Source: Lineus longissimus
Lineage: Eukaryota > Nemertea > Pilidiophora > Heteronemertea > Lineidae
Direction: 5' to 3'
NCBI RefSeq assembly: GCF_910592395.1
Contig: NC_088323.1
Coordinates: forward strand, 7,318,001-7,382,000
Length of the DNA stretch: 64,000 bases
The stretch's first letter is position 1. Every line of letters begins with the position of its first letter. A program made the position numbers and the translations under genes. A model generated the notes under the pieces. It did not search any database. It saw nothing but the letters and a program-made list of their open reading frames with translations, and was not told the origin of the DNA. Shown here piece after piece: positions 12,301 to 25,700 of the stretch.

Positions 12301-15300
12301 AATCAAAATAAATGCTACGCCTTCAAAACCATTGATTTTCGACTTTAAACTATGCGGACTATTTTAACATAAAGTCAAAATCAACACCCAGTAGCAAAAG
12401 AACTTGGGTTGAAAAGAATTCAATTTGCTTTCTACGCAGTTCAAGTTATTATTACCGCAACGCATCAACATGATTCTTCCGATATTTCTGACTCGATTTT
12501 TGCGGACTCATCCAATTGAATGTCAAGTCTTTGAGTTGAAATCGGCCGACCTGTACCGCGCGATGGTTCCGAGTTCCCGTATAATGAAAATCGTGTTCGT
12601 AGATTATTTCAATATTTGGTGTAACGACATTCGTTTCATTCATTGCAATACGATCGAGAATAGGTTCCAACCAGCCTGAAGTGAAAGGTCAAAGGTCAAA
12701 GTACGATTGGGAAAAATCTGCTTACTTATACCTTTTTAGTACAACTATGATTTCATCGTATGAACAACGACCCCTAGCTAAAACATTGATTTGGGGCTGA
12801 AAATTTGAAGCGAAAATCGTACTAGCAATACAATGCCCATAACGGGCCCGAGTCGGTATCAAAAATTTCTTCACGGTAAATCGTCTTCCAACAACATGCA
12901 AAACAACGTGAAACAGACCTGATGAATTCAGTGACATGCATAACAGGATAAACAGTCAACATAAAAACCACCCATTCGCATTTTCATAATCGAACAAACT
13001 TTACCGTAACGGAGCGATAATTGATTCGCGCGTCGACAATCTTTGTTTACTCAAACGCATCCAACGAAAGATCAGAAACGTATCTCTAATCTCATATTTT
13101 CCAATCTGCGGGTAAGATGCTTTGGTGTCATTAAACTTAAACGTCTTGTCGTCTAAGATGTCAATGAACGGACAAGCCACCGCATGCGGGTCACGGGCTA
13201 TTCTATCTAACATGGGTTCCAGCCAGCCTGAAAAAGTTAAGGTGTTTGAAATGTTTCAATACCCAGTACCAGAATTTGTTAAGGTGCGGACAAAGCAGCC
13301 GACAGGCGTTTCTGACGTGTTTTAATGCAAACACATCAAGAATGCTTAATCAAGTACAACACACACGGGCGACTAAAAAAACTGGCGACTGCTGAAAAAT
13401 GTCCTTTGTTTGACAAGTCAGTAAATCAGCTTAATCTCCATAACAGAGTCATGACAGCGCCAACTTACGTTTAAGATTGAGAAGATCGCTCTGCAGACCT
13501 CTGCCAACAATCTTGCAGAAAGTCCTGGACTTTTCAACAGCATGATACTGTATTGTCGAAGCCAATCAGCAAACGCTTTGCAATATCATCAGCAGGGGTC
13601 GTTGCCTAAAATCCAACAAGTGACTTTAGAGCGCCCCTGTGGCAGAGGTTGCAGATCAGGGACTGGTTTTATTCAAGACAAGTTTTGTCACTATCGCTAG
13701 CGTTAACTCAACTTGGCATTAACTCAACCTGGCGTTCACTCAACTTGGCGTTAACTCAACTTGGCATTCCCTCAACCTGGCGTTAACTCAACCTGGCGTT
13801 AACTCAACCTGGCGTTAACTCAACCTGGCGTTAACTCAACCTGGCGTTTCCTCAACCTGGCGTTAACTCAACTTGGCGTTAACTCAACCTGGCGTTACCT
13901 CAACCTGGCATTAACTCAACCTGGCGTTAACTCAACCTGGCGTTAACTTAACTTGGCGTTAACTTAACTTGGCGTTAACTTAACTAGGTGTTAACTGAGG
14001 CGATAATGCCAAGTTTTGTTAACGCCAGTGCCAGTGACGAAATTTGTTTTGAACAACCAGGCCAAGCTGATCTTTTTTATTTTCCAGCAATGCCAATTTT
14101 TTGAGAATCCGCCGACTGTTGCCATTATGTCAGGCGCTCGTATGCTGTGTACTTTGTGACAAGAGTCGTAGCTCAAACACAACCTGTCAATGTAACGATA
14201 TGTTTGCAACACACCCAATGACCCATTACGTTTGTTATGGTAACGTTAACGTGAACAGACGTAAGGACACAAAAAATTACATTACAATTACCGTAACGGG
14301 TCTATATCTGACTTTCTATTTTTTTTCTCTTCTTCCGAAAGATATTTCCAGCCAAATATGAGATTGTGTAGTTTGAACATTCCGATTTGTGTATTTCTCC
14401 CTTTCGTAAAGATAAATTTGAAATCATCGTCGGATAAGATATCAATGACGGGGCAAACTACGCTTGAGGAGTCTTGAGCAATACGGTCTAACATGGGTTC
14501 CACCCAACCTGCAAAATGCAACAATGCCAGAACTGATTAAGTCACTTTCAAAAGCTATTGAATAAATCATTCCTGTACTGTATACGAACTGCAAAACCTG
14601 CAAACAGCTTGTATCAAAAAGTACCCCAAAGGAGTCAAAAACCTTGGAAAAATCATGTCACAAGTGAGCATAAAACAGCTTGCACCAGTACCAAAAATGT
14701 CAAATGCAACAGGACGAAAAAAGGATTCATAAACTTCTACAATAACGATATACAAAAAAAGTGCAAAAAAGTGCAAAAAATTGCGCATATTTTATGCCAA
14801 AATGTTTGACCGATGGAATAGTCATGCAGGAGACAGTTGAATCTCATGAAATTGAAGCCTGTCTATGAATGTAGCGCCACCTATAAAAACGATACTGAAA
14901 GAAAAGATGAGTCGTAATATTCAAGAAGACGTCTTCAAAAGTGCAATTTGTGCAATTGACAACACTGACAGGTCGCCTCCTACTTCTGAAATCCTGAAAA
15001 TTCTTTGTCTATTTTGGATTTAAGGTTCTACTGACGAGACAGGCTATTTTCCTATTTGTTGCAGACCACCTTTAAAACGGTTAAGGTCAAGGTCAGGTCA
15101 AGGTCAAAGCTTTACCAAGGTCAAGGTCAAAGTCAAGACATAACCTACACAGAAAGGGATGAATGACAGTTAAGTGCCTTACATGCATCACAGGACGGAT
15201 GATATTGGATGTGATATAATGTTATTGTGTTACGACAGGGAGATGTTATTCGAACAGCCATGACACATCTGAACAGCCGTCATACATCTGAACAGCTGTG

Positions 15301-18300
15301 ACACATCTGGACAGCTGTGACACATCTGAACAGCCATCATACATCTGAACAGCTGTGACACATCTGAACAGCTGTGACACATCTGAACAGCTGTGACACA
15401 TCTGAACAGCCATCATACATCTGAACAGCTGTGACACATCTGGACAGCCACCACTGAGAACCAGGGAACCATAACGACAGTTTTTTCACTTTCAGGTTTG
15501 GTCAAAAATTGCCTGTTTTCATTTCATTTGACCTCTCAAATCAGGACACCTCTTTATTACATTCAGTACTTGTCAGTCCCAAGAGTGTATTTAATAGAGA
15601 GGTTCTACTGTATTTCGATATGCGTTCTTCACTTTAACATAAACTGTCACATTCATTAACAGTTTTGAAAAATATGTCTTTGAATTTAACAATAACTGGT
15701 TCAACATTAGGCTTAAAATTGACGAAATGCCAACAGTTAAAGTGTCACAGCTGATTGAAAAAACTTTATTACTTTACAGTGGTGAAAGCGTCACAAAGAA
15801 TCCTGATGAATAGTGTCGAATTTTCATCAGTTAGTTACTTTGACTCGTGGTTAGACTTTCAAATTACCGTAGCGGATCGATTATCGTTTTGCGACTTTTT
15901 CTGATCTCGTTAGACGGATACTGCCAACCGAATAACAAGCTCTGAAGCTTAAAGCTTCCAACTTGTGTTTCCTTGGCTTCCGTGTACGAGAATTTAAAAT
16001 CTTTGTCGCTGAGAACGTCTATGACGGGCGTAGTGACAGATGTCCAATCAAGAGCAATTCTGTCCAGCAATGGCGTCAACCAGCCTGAAAAAGTCAACAT
16101 TTACGTCCTGATGTAAGATTTAGAAGGTTCACAGAGATTGTTACTGAGATGGTGCAAAACACAGGGCCTAACATTGAGCCCTGTGGGACTCCAAACTCCA
16201 CTGAAGCACTCATGGGCTGTTACATCTGAAGACCTGAAACTAAAAACATAGTTGCCTGCAATAAAAATGGTGGGAAGGAAATGGCCAATGGGAGGTTCGG
16301 AGGCATTACAAGAGTTACTGTGACACAGACCGCTTGGTGTGTAGTTATGGGGAAACACATCATGACAGTCATCGTCAGAAGTAACACTCTCAGAAGTCAT
16401 ACAGGACTTTGACTCGCCACCAATGCCCAGTTGTTCAAAACAAGTTAAGTTACTAACTTAGGGTTAACTAAAATCTGGCATCAAGTTTAATTGACTTAAC
16501 TGAAAGAGATAAATGTAACCCCTAGTTAATAATAATGCTGTGTTACTGACTTAACTTGTTTAAAAAAACCGGGCCCATCAAATCAATCTCATGATAGTTA
16601 TGCCAAATAATGACAAATTTTTGGCATGAAAGACTGATTTTTGGCACTAGAGAACAATGATTGGCACGGAAACGATGACAACTGTGTAAAATAAGCCCAG
16701 TGTCCCAAATGATGTGATTGAGAGGCCTGATCAACTTTGTGGATGTTTTTAACAAGCTTGGTCAATCTTCCATGCAACCAGTGTCCCAAATGATGTGATT
16801 GAGAGGCCTGTCTAACTTGGAGGATGTTTTTAACAAGCTTGGTCAATCTTGGGTCAACAATCTTTGATTATACGGGTCATGTGCCCAAACTGCATCACTC
16901 TTGATGCCCGAACCTCCCTAAAGCGGATTAATGCAGGACGGAGCAGGCTGTGTCTTGAACATTGAAAGCTATAATACAGAGGCAATGCAGCAAAACGTGT
17001 TAGGGCGCTACGGAATGGCTAATCGTGATTAGTTGACGACCAACAGTCCATTAGAGGTAGTATTCATCACCAGCAACAGTCGGGGAAAGACGTTAACTTC
17101 CAAGTTTTAGTACAAAACTAGCATAATTGGAATTTAAATGGAGTTGTCAGTGGCCCAGTGGTGAGACCAATATTTGAGATCAACACCAGCACCTCTCACC
17201 TCTATGGTCATGTGTTCAATTCCCGGCACCAAAATTCCACAAAAGAGAGGGATGACTTGCCCGGGCAGTGTAGGTTTCCTCCTACCTTACATTACAATTT
17301 CAGCCCAATATAGTTTGCAGCACCAAATGGTATCATGGGTATGCTTTGCAGCACAAAATAATCGACATCACAGGTCGATGGGCAGCACCAATTAAATAAG
17401 TGTAATATCATGGGTACTGTCTCTAATAATCTGTTGGCCTAATGTGGTTAACACTAGAAAGAACTGCGCTAACAAATGGCAATAGAAAAGCCATGTTATT
17501 GGTATACGTGGCATGTGGTCGCAGAGAAACATCGCATGAAATTACCGTAGAGGAGCGATTTTCGATCCCCCTGCGTTCCGGTCTTCGCTGCTCGGGACCA
17601 TCCAACCGAAAACCAGATTCGCCAGACGGAATTTCCCGATCTGAACGTCTTCTGGTCTTGTGTCATGAAACTGAAAGTCGTCGTCGCCAACGATTTCTAT
17701 TAGCGGGCAGACGACGGTGCTCCAATCGGATGCGATTCTGTCCATGAGAGGCTCTAGCCATCCTGAAATACGCAACATGCAACGTCCTTCATCAGAACTC
17801 CTGTTCTTATGATTTCTAACCTGCCCGACTCAGTTTTAGACAGGAGTCGATCCCGCACTAAAATCTTGCAAGTGGCACATTTGCTCGAGACAAGAGACAA
17901 GAGTGAATAGGATTTTAAGACGCGAAAGTCAACTTTGGTATAGGATTCTACCAAAGTTCACTCGAGGGCGGGGATGGGTGGGATGAAATTGAAATCTAGA
18001 AGAGAAAAGACTGATTATGCATTCTTAATTAAGTTTTAAAAATATCAAATGACTGCACTTTAAAACAAATAACGACTCTTCATATCATTCACAGGGTCAA
18101 AAATTCAGAGGATCCAGCCAACCTGAAAATGATGATAACTGTATTTAGATCCTGAAGTGAACAGAAAATTTGCCAGTGGACGCAGCAAATATCTCTTGTG
18201 TGTGGGGTGCTATAGCATTGAACCAAGTGCCCATCAGTAAGAGTGCATCCTATAGAATACCCCAACATAGTTGTGACTCGGAGGACCTTCTTGCAGCAAC

Positions 18301-21300
18301 AACCACAGTGCCACCTACAGGTCGAACAGAGAACCACAATTTGCGGGCAATCCCACATGATGAAGGAGAGGAATATGGATCGTCTTAAAGGTGAACGCCG
18401 TTTGTAATAACTGGTGGTCCAGGAAAATAGAAATGCAGTTATACACAATGCTGCAGTGCAGTCATTATGCATACAAATTTGCTGAAACTTGGTAAGTATA
18501 GTACTTGTGTATCAGTCAACAAAACACCAATGTTGACATTTATATTCAGTACGCATTAACGAAATTAGGAATTTTTAAATTCAATTACAATTTTTCAAAT
18601 TTTCAACGAACGGCGTAGGCCTTTAAAGGTCGTGGTCCTCGTGCAATGTGTGCGATTAAAGTCTGCTCCAAGATTTTGAGAAATGTTGCACATCGTTACC
18701 ATTTTCGCAGTTTCTCTATCGATTAGCAACATTTGTAAACATCACAGAACAGACTATAGTTTATCAAGTCTCGTTTACCGCAGTGGATCGATTGCCAAGG
18801 CCCTGAGCTCTTTCTCCTGTGCCGATGGCGGCATCCAATCGAAAATTAACGTTCCCAATCGAAAGCGGCCGACCTGGACTGCACTCACTGGCGTCGATTT
18901 AAAAAGGAAATCATCGTCCTTGATGATTTCTATGACGGGCGTGACAACTATTTGCCAATCAGAGGCAATCCGGTCCATCATGGGTTCCAGCCATCCTGAA
19001 AATTTCATCGGATTGGTTAGGTTGATGATTAGCACTTTCAGTGCCCAAGTTTTCCCCCCAACGCACTCATTTCAGACTCCCAGGAAAAAAATCTATCAGA
19101 TATAGCCCAACAAGGTTTTTTTCAATAGCTTGGCTTGGCGAAAAAGTGTTAGTGCCGAATATTCTGCTGCCAGTGACACAGAGAACTTATGCCCAGGACA
19201 GATTTTATGCTGATTAGAAGGAACGAACATTCGTTTGTCATGTGAGTTTAAAGGTCACTTCCTCCACCAGCCAAAGTCATATGCGTTCCTTGCTAGGTCA
19301 CGATCCAAAAACGCCCGAGGCCAGGTTTGTGACGTCAGGGTCATCAAAAGTGTAGCAGTGTGTCAAAACCAACATAATGTCGTCTTAACAAGCATGGTAG
19401 CTTGGAACGTCAAAGCAGTCATTTGAAAATTTAGACTTTTCACATCGGTCTGAAAGGCAACCTATTTATTTGACTTGTTGTGTCCTGGGGTTTATGGGCT
19501 GGAATTTACCACATTCAGACTGTTGAAACCAAATTCAATTTAAACCAAGTATGCCAAAATTTGGCAACCTCCTTTTTCAGCCTTGGTTTAAGCGATCATG
19601 TCCCCCACACTAAACATTCTTTTCCCACTCTTGCGGTACATCTTACCCCCACTAGGCGGCTCTTATATCAATAAATACGATAGCAAGTATTGCGACAGCC
19701 CGAACAAAATGAAAGATATTAGCGACCCGTGATGCCGACAGACCAACTGAAAATGAAGATTTATCTGAAAAGAACGCAATCATTACCGATACGGGGAAAT
19801 TCTCGAATTAAGTTTGGCTCGTTCTTCTGGATTCATGTGCGACCAATCAAAAGTCATCTTTCCGAGATGAAAGACACCAATCGGGTTCGTCTTGACGCCA
19901 TTGGCTAGCTGGTAGTTGAACTGATCGAGACAGACTGTGTCGATCATCGGGGTCGTGACAAGCGTGTGGTCCTGCAGGATGGGATCTAACAATGGCTCTA
20001 GCCACCCTGAAATTTGTAGATTATAAGTATCGGAGCAAACACTGAATTCGATATTGAATTGTGTGCGTTGTCAGGGCGCTTAACTCTATTTTGTTGAGTG
20101 GTGAACAAAACGACAGATATGAGCGACCCTTGATGCCGACAGACCAACTGAAACGAAAACATTTTCTGAAACAAACGCTATCACTACCGATAAACTATGA
20201 TGATCAATATTTCGGAGAGCAGCAAACAAAATGATAGATATGAGCAACCCTTCATTCCGACAGATCGAAACTGAAAATGAAAGGTTCTTTTCTGCGATTG
20301 TTACCGATATGGAGAGATGGGCGAGTCAAGTTGTGCCCGCTTTTCTGGTTTCATCATATGCCAATCAAACTGCATGTTTCGGAGACGGAATATTCCGATT
20401 GGGTTATGGGCGGCGCCGTTCGATATCTGGTAGTTAAACTGATCGAGACAGACTGTGTCGATCATAGGGGTTGTGACGCGGGTGTGGTCCTGGAGAATGG
20501 GATCTAACAACGGCTCTAGCCAACCTGAAATTTGCAAATTTCGTGCAGTGATGATATTCAATTCGGAGTTCACCAGCACTGCCACCAGGGGGCACAAAAC
20601 AAGATGTGGCTGATCCCAATGGCCCAGTGGTCAAGGCGTCCGTATCGGGAACGGAAGGTCAAAGGTTCGAGCCCCGTTGGTAGCTTTTCCTGATGTGGCC
20701 GGGTTGGTAAGCCGCCAGCTAGTCAGATACAAGGTACAAACTGCCTTCTTGCCAGGTGCCTGACATAACAGTGAGGAGTTTGGTGTGTGTCTCATAAGCG
20801 CAAAATCTGGCGGGCCCTTTCATTTGGGCCGACACTATAAGAAACAAACTTTCCTTTTTTACTTTTACCTCTCGAAAAAAAAGATTCTCGAACCTGAAGA
20901 GTTCTGGAACAGTGGCCTACAGCTAGCAGGTCGAACATTCAAGTTAGACCCTAGGGGAAGTACTGACGCTCTTAGAAGCAATGACCATGGCCTAAATCAA
21001 GCAGGTCGAACATTAGAAGGGATTCTATGGGAAGTATTAACCCCCTACAAATCAAACTATTGGTAAAGCCATGCAAGGTTTCTCTCGGGGATCTCGTATA
21101 TATATTGAGAATATAACATTTTTCATTATTTTTTTAAAGGTTATCCTTCTTACTGTGTCTTTCGATGAAATACAAGACTATATGAACATGAAATTGCAAG
21201 GGGAAATGTAGATGAACTGCAAGGGAAAATGTAGGTGAACTGCAAGGGAAAATGTAGGTGAACTGCAAGGGGAAATGTAGGTGAACTGCAAGGGGAAATG

Positions 21301-22695
21301 AAGGTGAACTGCAAGGGGAAATGTAGGTGAACTGCAAGGGGAAATGTAGGTGAACTGCAAGGGGAAATGTAGGTGAACTGCAAGGGGAAATGTAGATGAA
21401 ATGTAAGGGGAAATGTAGATAAACTGCAAGGGGAAATGTAGATGAACTGCAAGGGGAAATGTAGATGAACTGCAAGGGGAAATGTAGGTGAACTGCAAGG
21501 GGAAACGTAGGTGAACTGCAAGGGGAAATGTAGGTGAATAGTGAGGGGAAATGTAGATGAATAGTGTGGGGAAATGTAGATGACATTGCAAGGGGAAATG
21601 TAGATGACATTGCAAGGGGAAATGTAGATGATTTGGTCTCGAAGAATGAAATGGCCAGGGCCATTGTGCTCACCTCATGTGGAGGAAAGATGGATAAAGA
21701 GCATGGTATTGTGTCATGTAGTGTTAGGTTTGATGTAGGTCCAAGCAATTACAATTTCCCCAAAATGGCCAATTTACAGTACATTCGACCTCTGTGACCT
21801 TGAAAAGTAGGTCAAATCAAAGACGACCCGGGTGACACATTGAATGGTTGTTAGAATTAGATGTACCTATGATATAAAATTAGTGCCAATCGGGCAAGTC
21901 ATTACTAGGAATAAAGGCATTTTGAAGAATTTAGGATTTGGCCCCCTCCCTGGAGGCCAAACGGCAAATCAGATCGCACCAAACTTCGGTACCTGAGATA
22001 ACCTGACCAAGGGGTACATGTGTACTTAATTTGTGATCAATAGTCATTGCAGTTAAGAAACGTGCCATAGTTACGGCCTGACGGCGAATTTACGCCATTT
22101 GACCTCTGTGACCTTGACAAGAAGGTCAAATTAAAAACCTGTGTGACATATACTGTATGGTGGTTAGATGTACCCATGATATCAAATTCGAGGCAATCGG
22201 GCAAGAAGTTAAGGAATAATCACATTTTTAAGGTTTTTTGATTTTGCCCCCTGGTGGTCAAGTGGTGAATCATATTGGACCAAACTTCGGTCCCTGAGAT
22301 CACCTGACTAAGGGGTAAATGTGTACCAAATTTGGTATCAATAGTCATTGCAGTTTAGAAACGTGCCATCGTTACATCCTAACGGCCAATTTACAACATT
22401 TGACCTCTGTGACCTTGAAAAGGAGGTCAAATCAAAAAACCCGGAGGATATATGATGCACCTTTGCTAGAAGTACCTACCATATTTTTTTCAAAATTTCC
22501 CGACTACTATTAAGGGAGATATTGCATATTTTCATTTTTAACGTTTGGCCCCCTGGTGGCCAAACCATGAAACGAATCGGACCGAAACTTGGTCTCCAAG
22601 GTGTCATTACATAAGGGTACATGTGTACTAAGTTTCAACTCAATAGCTCTAACAGTTATGAAACGTGCCCTGCTAACGGACGACGGACGACGACG

Positions 22696-22736
<41 letters not shown>

Positions 22737-25700
22737 ACGACGGACGCCACGGTATGGGATAAGCTCACCTCTGCTAAGAGGCGAGCTAAAAACACTGAAG
22801 TTGGACTTTTTTGATTATCTTTTTAGTCTAGCACACCAGCAATGTCTTCGAGAGTTTGAAGGAATTTTTTTTCCCTATGGATACTGATTCTGATCTACGA
22901 TGGACCAGCATACCTTCTAGGGGAGTGGTACTCCTAGTTCCTTTCCAGTGGAACCTCCCAGGCAGACACCCCTAAATTAAGGACACCCTAACCAGTTTTT
23001 GTCCCGAATTCGTTGTTTGATAAATTCTATCGCTCTAATTAGGACACCTCAATACTAAGGACATCACTCGTCAGTTCTGAAGGTGACCTTGATAGAGATG
23101 TTCTCTTGTGTTTGGCTTTTGGGAAGAATAGGGGGGGGGCAACAGACAGAAGACATGGAACCCGGGAGAGACAAATCAGCACACAATTTCACACTCGGTA
23201 GGATGACATGTGGTCAGGATAAAGACATCCAAAGGAATTCAAGGACATGATGCAGAACAAGTGACATAAAACGCTCACTGGGTACGTGTGGCCAATAACC
23301 TGTAGTCGACCACAATATTTTAGGTAGGGATGATGATCTTGGGACTTTACAACACGATGGTGATGAGATCTCTAGGGACCCAGGGATGCTGGTATAGCAG
23401 GGAGGAGGAAAACTATGCACATACAATGATCTGTCAATGAATGCCTGTTCATATTTTTGTCAAATGCTCTCCAATCACTGTCAAATCGAGGGCCATTTGG
23501 CAACAGTTCATGCCTTTAAATATAGACAGTGTTTTCTCCAGAAATAAATTCTGGAGGGGGGAACAGGGGTGAAACCGGTGATTTAGGTAAATTTTCTCAT
23601 AACATTTTCATCTTTTGGCTTTTTGAAAGGGGATGGGGGGGGGATGGGACATATCCCCCATCTCGCCTTGGAGAAAACTCTGACAAAGGTATGAACTAGT
23701 CGTCATCAATGTGATAAAAATGTGACACAATGACAAAAGGTTTATCTCTCGGACAGCCCTAAATTGATAGCAAACTCATTGATGAACCGGGGTGGACCAG
23801 TAGTCTAAGAAAGAGCTGTTTTTATATCAATTTCCCAGCCTATTCTTTGTCAATTTCAAAGAGCGTTCTCAAGTCAGGAGGGGTGAATGCATACCCGACG
23901 TACCACAACCTGGATTCAGGCCTGTTGGAAACCTGGCGATATCCTTTGATGCTCAGATAAATGTTTTGCGTATTCTAATGATTTATTTGCCAAGTGTTTT
24001 GATTTGGACTGCAATCTTGCACACAAATGTGATTGCAAAGTCTGTTGCAAATTTGAAAAAAAAGTGAAACACTGGTTACACCATTCCAGGTTTTTAGTAG
24101 ATTTCACTTAATAGCATGCCCAGAATTTTATAAAAAGTTTTCGAAGAAAATTATTATCGAAGTATTTGAACCTTATTTTGAATATTTTGGTAGATAGTGC
24201 AGTGTAAATATCCCCCCGATAGCTATACATCTAACGTTTAATACAGATATTGCACAACATTAAATTTAAAACAGCATCAAAAATTATCAATCAAATTCTA
24301 TACAGATGTACATTTTCTACATCCATGCACAATATGCATATTCTATCAAAACCATGCATAATGCTTTAGTATTGAGATGCACATCAAATTCTATAAATGA
24401 AATGGCACGAAGCGCTTACAACATCTAGATGAAATTAGTAGAAATCATGCCACATTTTTATACACATTAACTACACTGACTCTGTCTCAACTTCATGCAC
24501 ATGTCTTCAAAAATAGCAAAATCATTTCATTTATTCATTTTTTCCCTCTGAAGATGTCACAAGGAGGTCTCAGGCTTGCGAGTAGCCACTTCAGCAACGA
24601 GAGTTATCGGCAATAGCGTAAGTAGAGTCAGCAGCCAGCTCTCCGAGGTCCCCCACCTCTCCGAGTCATGGTCAACCACCCCTCGGAGGAAATCAAGTGC
24701 AACCTGAGGAGTCTGCAGCAACCTCTACAAGAACCTCCCACCTCCCCGATTCATGGTCAACCACCCCTTCGAGGAAATCAAATGCTGCCTGAGGAGTCAG
24801 CAGCACCCTCTAAGAGGATCTCACACCTCTTCGAGTCATGGTCAACCACCCTCCGAGGAAATCTAGCCTCAGATTGAACACCACTTCTAAGCAAAGCCTT
24901 GTATTGACCAAAATTTCAACCGATAGCTTCCTCAACGTGGCTAGGCTATGTCAGGATACCCAAGGAGCCATGTTTAGGCTTTAAAACCAATGTCGCAGAC
25001 AAGGCTTCGTCATTTCAATTGAAACAATCACAAAATTTCCACTGACATTATTTTATGAGGGTATTATAGCCAACATGCATCTTTTATAGTTGCTCCAGAT
25101 ATAAACATGACAGATTCAAAACAAAACATTCAACATTTTGAATAATTTGAACATTTTGAATATTTTGAACATTTCAAAAATATTTTTAGATATTCAAAAT
25201 ATTCAAAATATTTTCAAAATTCAAAATGTTGATAATTTTGAAAATCTTCAATATTTTCAATATTTTCAATATCTTCGATATTTTCGAAATTTTCTATATT
25301 TTCAATATTTTCAATATTTCAATATTTTTAATATTTTCAATATTTTCGATATTTTTAATATTTTCAATATCTTCAATATTTTCAATATTTCAATATTTTT
25401 GATATTTTCGATATTTTCAATATTTTCGATATTTTCAATATTTCAATATTTTTAATATCTTTAATATTTTCAATATTTTTCAATATTTTTTCCAAACTTT
25501 TCAGTAAGAGTAAACTCGTACATGAAGTGAGACAAGAGTCAGTGCCCTCTACTGGACGTGCACAGTAACATCCATGACAGACATTCAGAGTTAATCGCCA
25601 TTCTACCTTAACGGGTCTACATCTGAGCTACGGAACTTCATATCGCGATCGGGAATGCCACGCCAGTTAAACTGGAGGTTCCAATCGAAACCACCGACGC

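Noticed and set aside
15070-15140. Cluster of nuclear-receptor-like GGTCA half sites
   Set aside because: A short tandem repeat within an intron explains it.
20615-20690. tRNA gene candidate with A and B boxes
   Set aside because: The acceptor stem cannot be closed and the head recurs in other repeats, so it is a SINE.
21134-21748. Three overlapping long minus-strand open frames rich in Phe, Pro, Leu, Ser
   Set aside because: They are produced by a 23-bp tandem repeat with no stop in any minus-strand frame; no splice sites or protein family.
25138-25455. 105-codon Asn/Ile/Phe-rich frame
   Set aside because: Pure translation of the (TTTTCAATA)n microsatellite.
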